Shown: positions 59,401 through 62,045 of the stretch, one piece after another
Layout of the letters: each line of letters opens with the position of its first letter
How positions within the stretch are numbered: position 1 is the stretch's first letter
DNA from: Siphonodentalium dalli
Lineage: Eukaryota; Mollusca; Scaphopoda; Gadilida; Siphonodentaliidae
Direction of reading: 5' to 3'
DNA length: 64,000 nucleotides
Assembly: GCA_032622095.1 (NCBI GenBank)
Contig: CP136069.1
Location: 42,882,194 to 42,946,193, forward strand
The notes under the pieces: model-generated
Told to the model about the DNA's origin: nothing
Seen by the model: only the letters and a program-made list of their open reading frames with translations
Database searches by the model: none
Made by a program: the position numbers and the translations under genes

Positions 59401-61255
59401 TGGTCTGTATCAGGTGAAACATGCAGGTATTGCTTTTATGCTGTCATATCTGACAGGGAATCTTTCATGACTGGAGCTTCCTGACAATTTGCGAAAACCC
59501 TGTGCCAATGAACATAGGGAGCCTTGCATATATAAGAGCAAGCATTTACCAAACTATATTTACCTTGACCTTGCCAGCCAGTGAATTATCTTATATGTGT
59601 GAGTCTCCATATGGGACTCTGCACTCAATGACATAATACACACAACAATATCATACCTGCTTAGGGCGCGTACACATGAAGCTGCAAGAAAATATCTGCA
59701 AGAAAATATCAGGTCAAATTGCACACCGATATTTTCTTGCTGCAAAGATTACGCCCATGGGAACGCGGCGGTTTAAACGGCGTTGATTGAGCTCAATCAG
59801 AACAGTATTAGTCATGCTGGTTCAAGTGAATTGCGTCCGGTAAATAACCTATAGTCCATTTTGGCAATTCATAGCTTTGTGAAATTTCCAACTGTTGACA
59901 TGTATTACCGAAGTCGGGTGGGATTAAGCACCCACCGACCTGTAGCAACGTTGCTGATCTCATGCCTAAAGACCTTCTGCATAATGAGAAAGTGGTCACG
60001 TTATTTGGAAATTTGAAAATGTTATAATTTCATTGTGTATGCATATGTGGGGTGACAAATGTTATTATGGTTTTGTGGCAAATCGGATGACACCACCCCC
60101 ATTGAGACCCCATATGAAGTTTTCAGGAGATTGTTTCTTGGTTCATGGGGCTGTGGTGTACATTACGTTACCGAACTGACATGGGTGCATGTGGGGACAT
60201 GAGACCCCGCCAACTATGGCCAAAGTTTTCACCAGTTGGAAACAATATTAGTTGGAAATTTCACACCAACAATGGTTTGAAATTGAGTCTGATTTTTCAA
60301 CCATTAATGTATGTGGAATTAGTGGTTTTAGACCAACATTTGCATTTCTTCCTATATATACTTTGGTAAAAATATTGGTTTGGAATTTCTTCTAGGCCCC
60401 TCCCTCCCGGTGTCCAGTCAAAATTCAAGACATGTGAGGTACCAGATGGGAAATTCAAAGACGATGGAGGTGTGCAAATTAAATTATGTGATATTGGGTC
60501 TTTGGCACAATTCATCGTTCAAGAGGGGGTGCAGTTGGAAATCCACGGACATCCTACGTCAGCGGAAACCTTCAAAAGATATATGTCTCCACACATATCC
60601 ATATAATAGCTCAGCGATTATGTCAAACAATCCAAAAGGGAATTACGAAGTCAATTGTTGAAACAGGCGATAATATTGATGGATCATAACTCGAGTGCGT
60701 GAACGGTTACCAGCGGGTCCTTTATAGAGCTTAGTTAACGGATACCGATGGCCACCAATCAAGGTGAACACATATCACCAACTGGCGATAAAATATCAGC
60801 GCGCTGTCTTCGTCGGACATTTCCGGTATTATTTATTTGATTGGTCAAGTAAGTCACATGGGGCATACCTGATATTTTCTTGCCCGCCATGTGTACGCGC
60901 CCTTAATGTATGGCTATATCATGTGGATACATGTACCGGTAAAATACACAAGCTTTATACATTTCACAATAGGTATTTAACCCTTCCTGAACATTTGCGA
61001 AAACCCTGTGCCAATGCAGTCTCTTATATATGTGAGTCTCCCATACTCGCATATATAAGAGAATACATTGGCCTAACAAAATATAACTTGACCTTCCAAG
61101 CCAGTGCATTCTCTTAATTTCACATACCTCGATGTGGTTTTGTGTCAACTGCCTTGCTAAGTTGTTCTTCTCTAGTGAATGGTGACTGTAGTCGTAGATA
61201 TATATCCAGTAATGTTCCTATGGCTATAACGAAGCCCAGCACACTCATAACGCAT
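17369..61255 (-). CDS. NRF-6-like acyltransferase 3 membrane protein (11 exons seen, 5' part missing)
   Basis: Spliced minus-strand gene of the 'nose resistant to fluoxetine' family (acyltransferase 3 fold), multi-pass membrane proteins thought to transfer or handle acyl groups or lipids; the exact substrate is not predictable here. Exons in coding order: 61128-61255, 50491-50658, 42006-42099, 40340-40432, 36891-37062, 35014-35093, 34126-34227, 27443-27560, 23217-23406, 21796-21938, 17369-17491. They total 1411 bases (about 470 codons). Every intron is GT-AG and all ten junction phases match, giving one unbroken frame to TAA. Family hallmarks in order: RFISMSWVILGH with the conserved His, FSVDSFFTLSGLLLAYL, WWYNLLYINN, CMAWTWYLANDMQFF, PWCRMGPYLIGM, AFYNGVSRTAWGM and FIPLSKLTYMAYLLHP. 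Missing are the signal peptide and N-terminal cysteine-rich NRF domain, expected above 61255. The introns hold nearly all of the TEs listed here. Confidence 0.93.
18045..18140. repeat. Hairpin
   Basis: ATGGAAAAATTTCACCCTCG is followed directly by its near reverse complement (GGGTGAGATTTTTCCAT). Outer arms also pair in part: ATCCATCATGACCTTGAATG against the CAGGTCATGCTGGAT side. It lies in the last intron of the acyltransferase gene. Confidence 0.6.
18585..19130 (+). repeat. Tandem array, unit about 150-160 bp, three to four copies
   Basis: Units share GATGAATAACTCT, AACGGAAAACCTGA, TTGAACACTCCATTGAATG, CTCATAGTAGTGAACATCCA and GATCTGACAACCGGTGGTGG. The array ends in GGACAGACAGATGC. The same unit appears at 38380-38600 (partial) and as an array at 58430-59045. 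The open frames crossing it are repeat sequence. Confidence 0.75.
19212..21745 (+). mobile_element. Harbinger-like DNA element with TTA target duplication
   Basis: A 2534-bp element bracketed by TTA at 19209-19211 and 21746-21748. Left end: GGGGGTGTTTATACATTACC, then CGGCGAAG. Right end in reverse complement: GGTGACGTTTACACATAGCC, with internal ACCCGGCGAA. Both ends carry extra subterminal copies of GTGTTTA(T/C)ACA and CGGCGAA. A three-base TWA duplication and G-rich termini fit PIF/Harbinger. No transposase is visible; one small ORF lies at the left. It is inserted in the last intron of the acyltransferase gene. Confidence 0.65.
19344..19649 (+). CDS. Small ORF of the Harbinger-like element (weak FLYWCH-like start)
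   Basis: A 101-residue frame, MANSLVNASFIPNSGGGMHL..., with ATAAGG/TATATAA about 35 bases upstream and a start codon in AAAATGG context. The opening (IPNSGGGMHLIYNVNKYRV) resembles the first half of FLYWCH-type zinc-binding modules, but the expected W-x-C...C and H-x-H residues do not follow. Another frame just after it (GEIDKVEFLDEMAKLCGH, about 19638-19696) may be its continuation after a small indel. AT-rich sequence with ATAATAAAC follows near 19788. Sitting inside the TIRs it is probably the element's second, DNA-binding-type ORF; that is inference. Confidence 0.4.
   Translation: MANSLVNASFIPNSGGGMHLIYNVNKYRVTSRRVENMIGQDAWFTTLEENDISLNNDQQVDTRVTQFTDYMTILWVEGDHGRIMWNHFDTVGPRECTWQAK
21796..21938 (-). 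CDS. NRF-6-like gene, exon 10 seen
   Basis: Acceptor ATAATTACAG, donor GTGAGT. It encodes YVNTFLSWEG, then FIPLSKLTYMAYLLHP and VVLYFFFYSRRTLF. The PLS[KR]LTY.AYL.HP motif marks the last conserved block of the acyltransferase domain. A Harbinger-like element ends only 50 bp downstream of this exon. Confidence 0.95.
22000..22500. repeat. Scattered GGGGAGATATCC words
   Basis: G/C-rich islands with repeated GGGGAGATATCC and GGACATCTCCCC in both orientations (near 22020, 22060, 22115, 22260, 22442 and 22480). They look like pieces of a decayed inverted repeat. The G-run ORFs at 21945-22154 come from this. Confidence 0.5.
23217..23406 (-). CDS. NRF-6-like gene, exon 9 seen
   Basis: Acceptor TTATCCACAG, donor GTTTGT. 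It encodes a helix (IAIVIGWCLAAAIALAVLYG), a loop, then AFYNGVSRTAWGMAVSWVVF and ACVTGNG. The SRTAW...W.vFACVTG.G pattern is typical of the family. Confidence 0.95.
23640..23870 (+). repeat. Dispersed repeat, related to 51950-52200
   Basis: Shared landmarks are TACAAGCTCG, GATATAACTCCA-TAAAAA, CTCATAAT-GCAGGTG and CATGGTACTAAAT. At 51950-52200 the segment ends in GACAGACAGACAGGCGGACA and ACCTGGTTACGGGG. Here it ends in GTTACGGGGTGGG. It is a noncoding interspersed repeat. Confidence 0.6.
23888..24235 (+). repeat. Dispersed repeat pair, member 2
   Basis: Same-orientation relative of 15270-15620. It runs from GTGAAACTGATAAGTTAG to GTTTCACATCACG. It lies between exon 9 of the acyltransferase gene and the exon-like membrane ORF at 24388-24736. 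Confidence 0.75.
24388..24736 (-). CDS. Exon-like ORF with two hydrophobic segments, unknown family
   Basis: The minus frame from 24736 encodes FMDYLGWLGLFLFKIW (first hydrophobic stretch), then a basic/acidic loop (WNPICKRKWRGLYDDIRPSP), then GIIMLLFGIIIVGTPVIVSL (a clear membrane helix). It then has N-glycosylation-type sites NIT and NIS and three cysteines. A strong donor (CATT|GTAAGT at 24382-24387) follows, so coding would stop near 24388, although the frame stays open to 24284. An acceptor is less obvious (AAATAG|GCATGA). It lies within an acyltransferase intron but does not match that family. Part of it is duplicated in inverted orientation at 25866-26000. Confidence 0.4.
25283..25789. 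mobile_element. TTAA-flanked non-autonomous element, family C copy 2
   Basis: Element 25287-25785 (499 bp) between TTAA at 25283-25286 and 25786-25789. It is nearly identical to copy 1 at 10187-10680, including AGGCACGTGAGGCC at the left and GGCCAACCGTACCT at the right, which suggests recent movement of both. It has no coding capacity. Confidence 0.82.
25866..26000 (+). pseudogene. Inverted partial copy of the exon-like ORF
   Basis: The plus strand here repeats the minus-strand sequence of about 24591-24730: GGTGGCTCGGTTTATTT, TGGAGTGGAACCCAATTTGT, GGAAGTGGCGTGGA and GATGACATTCGGCCAAGTCC. About 14 bases are missing near the start, so the frame is broken. The GATGTTACATAA flank occurs on both sides of the copy. 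Confidence 0.6.
26756..26808. repeat. (TA)n microsatellite
   Basis: About 26 uninterrupted TA dinucleotides between exons 8 and 9 of the acyltransferase gene. Shorter (TA)n runs lie at about 35160-35172 and 35417-35440. Confidence 0.95.
27443..27560 (-). CDS. NRF-6-like gene, exon 8 seen
   Basis: Acceptor CCTCTTTGCAG, donor GTAAAT. It encodes GESQDIFYQKPWCRM then GPYLIGMATGYILHKT. The [PY]-x-C-R-[IM]-x-P-Y-L-x-G-M string is a family hallmark. The exon has no long open frame of its own and is recognised by motif, phase and splice sites. Confidence 0.92.
27600..29570. other. Intronic DNA, nothing recognised
   Basis: Part of the 6.6-kb intron between exons 7 and 8. No further exon, TIR pair or tandem array that I can support. 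The G-rich stretch at 29305-29400 (GGTGGGGGGTAATT, GGAGGGGCAAATGGGGCG) gives open frames on both strands without protein features. Confidence 0.4.
29575..29950. mobile_element. Hairpin MITE family B, long form
   Basis: It opens with AGAATGAGGTCCCCAGAGGG and an inverted CTCATTCTG near 29670. It then continues through AGGCCTCAACTGCCATTGG, a roughly 200-bp core, and a second inverted pair (AGAATGAGATCCCCAGAGGG at 29874 and CATTCTGCAAATAACAGAC at 29932). The core is the reverse complement of the one at 41715-41930. It therefore looks like a full-length copy whose ends are themselves hairpins. Confidence 0.75.
30844..31137 (-). CDS. Possible secreted protein exon, unknown
   Basis: A minus frame of 97 residues beginning MQLWLISILLIKLYFSG, a plausible signal peptide. 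It is followed by five cysteines (at NCGQ, DCWV, KCNW, KCES and KCPF). No family is recognised. It lies inside the 6.6-kb acyltransferase intron on the same strand. The opposite strand is also open over most of it, so a chance ORF cannot be excluded. Confidence 0.25.
   Translation of the reverse strand: MQLWLISILLIKLYFSGNSNLLDFHSYTRSMEINCGQNIDGDCWVAVIVLKLAKCNWRGKCESKAYTAIVKISTAPKCPFISSTNPAKTQILSVYEG
31439..31512. repeat. Three tandem self-complementary units
   Basis: Units of about 22 bp read ATTATTTATTTCGTGG(T/C)(C/T)ACGA. The third is ATTAGTTATTTCGTGGCCAC-GA, followed by AATAAA. Each carries the palindrome TCGTGGCCACGA or a one-base variant. Confidence 0.7.
32085..32980. repeat. Three related segments around TCTGAAAATAGAC
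   Basis: Segments at about 32090-32215, 32275-32430 and 32822-32965 share AAACGCTCTTTAA (first two), GTTTCCACTAAAATRTCA, CTGGAAACA-GTAGA, TCTGAAAATAGAC and GCGCGACCATT-TTTTCGAC. This is a diverged direct repeat, possibly of one intronic element; no ORF is intact. Confidence 0.55.
34126..34227 (-). CDS. NRF-6-like gene, exon 7 seen
   Basis: Acceptor ATTTCAG, donor GTAAGA. It encodes a membrane helix (RIGYAIFSLFLVGILTAG) and the start of an extramembrane loop, SRVHDMPTTL. Two bases of a Gly codon are completed by the next exon 6.6 kb away. Confidence 0.9.
34825..34980. mobile_element. Hairpin MITE family E, short copy
   Basis: It begins GGTACTGTACACTAAACACT and ends CCATAAATGGCCGGATTTGT-GTACAG, which are inverted. 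The interior has CATGTGCTCTACGAACA and ATGGTAACTATAATGA, shared with 38017-38312. It sits just beside exon 6 of the acyltransferase gene. Confidence 0.7.
35014..35093 (-). CDS. NRF-6-like gene, exon 6 seen
   Basis: Acceptor TATCTTTGCAG, donor GTGAGT. It encodes CMAWTWYLANDMQFF then VVSPLIMIPVF. The W-x-W-Y-L-x-N-D-x-Q-F string is one of the most conserved family motifs. Confidence 0.95.
35810..36005 (-). repeat. Interspersed repeat family F, reversed copy
   Basis: It contains CAGGACGTATTATGTTATTG, GTCCGTCCGTCC, CACTTTTGGTTTACG, CAACTGAATGGAATGAA and later CCCTTTGTTGGAGTTA. The same elements in forward order are at 57948-58215 and 61740-62045 (TTCATTCCATTCAGTT, AAAGTGAAC, GACAGACC, ATAACATAATA). 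It is noncoding and common across this window. Confidence 0.7.
36603..36848 (-). mobile_element. TTAA-type MITE family A, copy 1
   Basis: Bracketed by TTAA at 36603-36606 and 36845-36848, with ends CCCATCCATGAC and GTCATGACAGGG. The interior has hairpin pieces GCGAGTCTCCCATAGGGAGC and TATATAAGAGAATGCA. CCC termini and TTAA duplication fit the piggyBac type. It lies close to exon 5 (36891). Confidence 0.8.
36891..37062 (-). CDS. NRF-6-like gene, exon 5 seen
   Basis: Acceptor TTATTTTCCAG, donor GTTTGT. It encodes LTLPLGFVMLFYI, then FPYWSDGPFWPYRGFENNF, CEDSWWYNLLYINN and a phase-0 end at DGSQ. The loop with WSDGPFW and C-x4-WW is strongly conserved in NRF-6 relatives. Confidence 0.95.
38017..38312. 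mobile_element. Hairpin MITE family E, long copy
   Basis: A nearly complete inverted repeat with arms of about 130 bp. ACAATACACTAAATCGAGCC and GCCATTTATGG at the left match GGTTCCATAAATGGCGGATT and TAGTGTACAGTACC at the right. The inner arms AAATACACTCATGTGCTCTA and AGAGCGCATGAGTGTATTTT pair too. It would fold into one long hairpin. Confidence 0.8.
38380..38600 (+). repeat. Partial copy of the 155-bp tandem unit
   Basis: It contains GTAATAACAACTATGATGGA, AACAATTGAACCCTC, CCTCATAGTAGTGAACATCA and GATCTGACC, then a GGATGGA/GACAGA-rich tail. One unit only, compared with arrays at 18585-19130 and 58430-59045. Confidence 0.6.
38749..39318 (+). mobile_element. TTAA-type MITE family A, copy 2, with T-rich insertion
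   Basis: TTAA at 38749-38752 and 39315-39318; ends CCCTTTCATGATGG and CCATCATGAAAGTG. The usual interior is split by a roughly 345-bp T-rich tract (38838-39185) built from TTTATCATTTTTT and CTTACATTCTTTA words. It is almost free of G on this strand. Other copies lack this tract. Confidence 0.82.
40340..40432 (-). CDS. NRF-6-like gene, exon 4 seen
   Basis: Acceptor TTTTTTTCAG, donor GTATAT. It encodes GLLLAYLTFNELQRNEGKLN, then WLMFYVHRYW and the first two bases of an Arg codon finished in the next exon. The HRYWR-LT junction is typical of the family. Confidence 0.92.
41686..41975. mobile_element. Hairpin MITE family B, long form, opposite orientation
   Basis: It starts TGAATGAGGTCCCCAGAGGG and ends GGAGACCTCATTCTACAAAT followed by GTCAGACACACC. 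The core (CTATATCCCCTAATTTGC, GTGACTAATGGGTGAA, GGGGAACTTCAATCTAATCC) is the reverse complement of 29690-29860. It ends about 30 bases short of exon 3. Confidence 0.78.
42006..42099 (-). CDS. NRF-6-like gene, exon 3 seen
   Basis: Acceptor TTCATTTCAG, donor GTATAG. It encodes NMVEVSSWFQRW...FSVDSFFTLS. The SVDSFF motif precedes the next membrane helix, which is split with the following exon (S|GLLLAYL). A long MITE family B copy (41686-41975) lies just inside the downstream intron. Confidence 0.92.
42660..42825. repeat. Degenerate GATTAC/GTAATC repeat
   Basis: About a dozen copies of GATTACRATTAC-type words on both strands, for example ATTACGATTACAATTACTTT occurring twice, near 42690 and 42755. 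It is simple-sequence-like, with local self-complementarity (GTAATC/GATTAC). Confidence 0.75.
43315..43412. mobile_element. Hairpin MITE family B, short copy left of the Academ-like element
   Basis: CAGAATGAGGTCCACAGAGG pairs with CCTCTGGGACCTCATTCTGC, and GTTTAGTGACGCT pairs with AGCATCGTTAAAT. It lies about 80 bp outside the left arm of the Academ-like element; another copy lies just outside the right arm. Confidence 0.8.
43490..44240 (+). repeat. Left inverted arm, two tandem subunits
   Basis: Two diverged copies of a roughly 360-bp unit. CAGGATCCAAGATGGCGTCC (about 43666) recurs as CAGGATACAAGATGGCGTCC (about 44027). GATGGCTATCAATATGGCCG (about 43839) recurs as GGATGCCAATATGGCCGCCG (about 44200). 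The inner subunit runs almost to the end of the coding region at 44357. Confidence 0.7.
44357..48822 (-). pseudogene. Academ-like transposase with XPG/FEN1-like nuclease and CXC motif, frameshifted
   Basis: ATG at 48822; about 1,490 codons to TAA at 44357-44359 if five one-base breaks are bridged. In order: Cys/His pairs (MCVLC, HSNC, CMFCG, YHSRC; 48770-48250); DNVDHN..LDG..TFHGMGMIA near 47490-47425; FLPIIDLNPSD (47090) and TFDQPLW (46985) then LGGFHTIMSFMGSIDSLM and GSGLEEAL (46912-46830), which look like a DDE-type core; WAGLSTDLIIEQVLMRS; GGLTRGRGMTES; then the nuclease part with VIDGGALLHR (45457), VFDGYGNGPS, DDTDILVLL (45146) and LGCDTTSAIFGHGKTG (44970), matching the acidic and H3TH-like motifs of XPG/FEN1; last the CXC block RCKCKLSSKNSCGSNLC (44490). 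Breaks: about 48427 (extra G in G5), 47559, 47303, 45344 (each one base short) and about 44415 (extra base). The CXC block has Asp and Tyr where Cys is expected, so this copy is decaying. Confidence 0.8.
48823..49390 (-). promoter_or_regulatory. 5' region of the Academ-like ORF
   Basis: Between the start codon and the right inverted arm. It holds a short CTGTT pentamer array (49135-49150) and two copies of AACGCTCTTTA (about 49120 and 49192), a word shared with the TTAA family C elements. If the element was ever expressed its promoter should lie here or in the arm. I cannot point to a specific core promoter. Confidence 0.3.
49390..49963 (+). repeat. Right inverted arm, two tandem subunits
   Basis: TCCATGCGCGGATTTTGG and GGATATGTTGTTTCTG (49425-49466) recur as CCCATGAGCGGATTTTTGCG and GGATATGTTGTTCCTG (49789-49830), a spacing of about 360 bp as in the left arm. 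The outer subunit pairs with 43490-43870 in reverse, including AAAATTATAATTTTC and ATGTTACT-TCAATGTGGAA. Confidence 0.7.
49990..50102. mobile_element. Hairpin MITE family B, copy right of the Academ-like element
   Basis: ACAATGAGGTCCCGAGAGGA pairs with TTTGGGGACCTCAATCTG, with GATGCTAGC in the loop. The outer sequence TCCAGCACTAAATTTTGAG matches the copy at 16688-16832. Confidence 0.78.
50164..50428 (+). mobile_element. TTAA-type MITE family A, copy 3
   Basis: TTAA at 50164-50167 and 50425-50428. Ends CCCCTTCCATGATGGGAGCC and CAATCATGGAAGTG. It holds two internal hairpins built from GAGTCTCCCATAGGAAGCCT and GCGAGGCTCCCTATGGGAGA. It ends 63 bases from exon 2 of the acyltransferase gene. Confidence 0.85.
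50491..50658 (-). CDS. NRF-6-like gene, exon 2 seen
   Basis: Acceptor TTTCTTTCAG, donor GTAAGC. It encodes LLAFSFYTNGARIL followed by LRCVHGVRFISMSWVILGH. The Arg-Phe-x-Ser-Met-x-Trp...His string is the family's signature. The His of WVILGH is the residue usually taken as catalytic in acyltransferase-3 proteins. The next intron (42100-50490) carries the Academ-like element. Confidence 0.93.
51195..51335 (+). repeat. (TAA)n followed by a GCGCC...GGCGC dispersed repeat
   Basis: A run of seven TAA triplets (51217-51237) leads into TATTTGTATAGCGCCATATC and CATGGCGCTGAACAATTCAC. The arrangement resembles 3' ends of interspersed elements that terminate in a triplet repeat. The rest of 50660-52440 is AT-rich intron with nothing else recognised apart from the repeat at 51950-52200. 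Confidence 0.55.
51950..52200 (+). repeat. Dispersed repeat, related to 23640-23870
   Basis: It has GGGTATAACTCCATTAAAA, CCTCATAATCGCAGGTGGAA, CATGGTACTAAAT and GACAGACAGACAGGCGGACA. It ends near ACCTGGTTACGGGG. Noncoding. Confidence 0.6.
52440..52690 (+). repeat. Dispersed repeat with hairpin, copy 3
   Basis: It contains GGAAATGTTCAGATAGG, TTATTATCTGAACA, ATGAATAATAGACCATTCC and ATAACTGAATGGGGCGGAG. It is related to 7380-7720 and, reversed, 16985-17240. A fragment of the same family is at 63722-63790. Confidence 0.6.
52952..54139. mobile_element. Harbinger-like non-autonomous element, copy 1
   Basis: 1188 bp, bracketed by TAA at 52949-52951 and 54140-54142. The TIR is GAGCGCGTACACATGAAGCT at the left; the right end reversed is GGGCGCGTACACATGGTGGG. 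Both arms continue with GCAAGAAAATATCAGG-like sequence. It is highly similar throughout to 59664-60902. TWA duplications in both copies fit PIF/Harbinger. The open frames inside (53332-53901) are not conserved as protein between the copies. Confidence 0.85.
54280..54471 (-). mobile_element. TTAA-type MITE family A, copy 4
   Basis: TTAA at 54280-54283 and 54468-54471. Ends CCCTTCAATGCCTGGAGC and ACATGAAAGGG. A shorter interior with a single decayed hairpin. It is inserted only about 140 bp from the Harbinger-like copy. Confidence 0.8.
54777..55366. mobile_element. TTAA-flanked non-autonomous element, family C copy 3
   Basis: Element 54781-55362 (582 bp) between TTAA at 54777-54780 and 55363-55366. 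TIR AGGCACGGGCGGCGTTCG, right end reversed AGATACGGGCGGCGTTGGCG. It is longer than copies 1 and 2 because a block near the right end (TATATTTTACGAAT) is repeated. The better-preserved GGGCGGCGTT ends suggest the ancestral TIR. Confidence 0.82.
55395..56110. mobile_element. Inverted-repeat element, about 0.7 kb
   Basis: Left arm about 55405-55515 and right arm about 55974-56097 are inverted and about 85-90% alike. Shared blocks are TGGCTGCGGACACACG, ATTTATTATGGTGGAGTTTG and ACAATTGGTCGTCA. The spacer of about 460 bp has no gene. Target duplication not identified, so the superfamily is open. Confidence 0.7.
56814..56911. repeat. Perfect 98-bp palindrome
   Basis: Two 49-base arms meet with no spacer between 56862 and 56863. 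The left arm begins TAGGTAGTCACACACACC and the centre is GTCTATATATAGAC. I compared every base and found no mismatch. The downstream sequence (CGGGCATATATAAAATGTCA) has a relative at 58229-58250. Confidence 0.95.
57675..57900 (+). mobile_element. TTAA-type MITE family A, copy 5
   Basis: TTAA at 57675-57678 and 57897-57900. Ends CCCTTTCATGACGGGAGCTA and TCCAGTCATGAAATGG. Internal hairpin ATGCGAGGCGACCAATGGTC with its complement. Confidence 0.85.
57948..58215 (+). repeat. Interspersed repeat family F, forward copy
   Basis: It reads GGGCCATAACTCTGGTGAAA, AATTTCATTCCATTCAGTTG (occurring twice in a diverged internal duplication), AAAGCGAACGGACGG and ATAACATAATACGTCC. Relatives are 35810-36005 (reversed) and 61530-62045. 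Confidence 0.7.
58430..59045 (+). repeat. Tandem array of the 155-bp unit, about four copies
   Basis: Successive copies of ATAACTCTAGAACGGAAAA, GATTGAACACTCAATTGATTG, CTCATAGTAGTGAA and GGTGGTGGAGATATCTG. The array is homologous to 18585-19130 but lies in another intron of the same gene. Frames such as 58404-58667 are the array itself. Confidence 0.75.
59080..59194 (+). mobile_element. TTAA-type MITE family A, 5'-truncated copy 6
   Basis: It starts at AAGGCCAATGCATTCTCTTA and ends AGGAAGCTCTTGTCATGACA-GGATTAA. Only the right half is present; the left TTAA end is missing. Confidence 0.7.
59459..59626 (-). mobile_element. TTAA-type MITE family A, truncated copy 7
   Basis: It begins AATCTTTCATGACTGGAGCT, without an intact TTAA. 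It has GAAAACCCTGTGCCAATG and TGCATATATAAGAG and breaks off near 59626, just before the Harbinger-like element at 59664. Confidence 0.65.
59664..60902. mobile_element. Harbinger-like non-autonomous element, copy 2
   Basis: 1239 bp between TTA at 59661-59663 and 60903-60905. Ends GGGCGCGTACACATGAAGCT and, reversed, GGGCGCGTACACATGGCGGG. Very similar to 52952-54139 along its length. Near the left end AAGAAAATATC is duplicated, and several small indels separate the copies. It is noncoding. Confidence 0.87.
60977..61116 (-). mobile_element. TTAA-type MITE family A, truncated copy 8, abutting an exon
   Basis: TTAA at 60977-60980, then CCCTTCCTGAACATTTGCG and GTGAGTCTCCCATACTCGCA with the internal hairpin. 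It is lost after CCAGTGCATTCTCTTA at about 61116, a few bases before the GTATGT donor of the exon at 61128. Confidence 0.7.
61128..61255 (-). CDS. NRF-6-like gene, first exon seen in window
   Basis: Bounded by TATTTTCCAG and donor GTATGT. Its frame needs two bases from an upstream exon. It encodes a hydrophobic segment (CVMSVLGFVIAIGTLLDIYL), the first membrane helix of the acyltransferase core, then a charged cytoplasmic linker ending KPHR. A truncated MITE (60977-61116) ends a few bases from this donor site. Confidence 0.88.
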
Positions 61256-61529
61256 CTGGAAAATATCCAAGCTGTTTTGTACAGGTTTGGGAGCCCCATC
61301 CAAACTCATGGCTGTTAAACAATTTTTTTACAAATGTACTAAACTGCTAGTGGATAGTTTTTATTCAACCTGAATTTTCTGCATTTTCAAGGCAATTTTC
61401 CACAATTCAACAGCATGCAATGAAAATCATCAATCAGCAGTTGATATACATGTAGAGACTTTATTTACTTAAGAAACTGTCCAGTAACTTAAACAATATT
61501 TTACCATATCAATTTATATGTGAACAGGT

Positions 61530-62045
61530 ACAAAGTGACATAACTCTGGTGAAAATCCAAATTTGAACTTGTGCAATTTGACCTGTATATAGGGCCAGTA
61601 AACAGGCCTTGAAATAGTGTGTCTGTCATTTGCAGAATGAGGTTCCCAGAGGGTGAATTTAGTGATGCTACTCCGCATAGCGGGCTAGCATCACTAAATT
61701 CACTCTCTGGGACCTCATTCTGCAAATGACAGACACACAATTTCAAGGCTTGCTAACATAACATAACATTTCATTCATTCAGTTCAGACTTACTGAGTTA
61801 TCATCTGGAAACGAAAATTGGGTGCAAATTCCAACAAAAAGGGTAACCATTCTGGTGAGAATAGGCGGGCAGAAAACAAATTCAAAGTTGTGCAATTTAA
61901 TTGTGCTAGTAAACCCACATGCCAATTTTCATTCCATTCAGTTGATACGAACTAAAGTCATCATCCAGATAACAAAAGTGAACCGATGTTATGACAGCCA
62001 GACAGACCAATAACATAACATAATATGTTCGTTTTTTCTGATCAG
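61530..62045 (+). repeat. Interspersed repeat family F, copy interrupted by a MITE
   Basis: GACATAACTCTGGTGAAAAT opens the repeat at 61539. The hairpin MITE at 61608-61750 interrupts it. The F sequence (TTCATTCATTCAGTTCAGAC, CAATTTTCATTCCATTCAGT, AAAGTGAACCG, CATAACATAATATG) then continues to about 62030, with an internal duplication. Confidence 0.65.
61608..61750. mobile_element. Hairpin MITE family B, best-preserved copy
   Basis: A near-perfect inverted repeat with arms of about 65 bp: GCCTTGAAATAGTGTGTCTG, TCATTTGCAGAATGAGG and CAGAGGGTGAATTTAGTGAT, then the complements in reverse order, around a GCTACTCCGCATAGCGGGCT loop region. It probably represents the full short form of the family. 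Confidence 0.85.
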
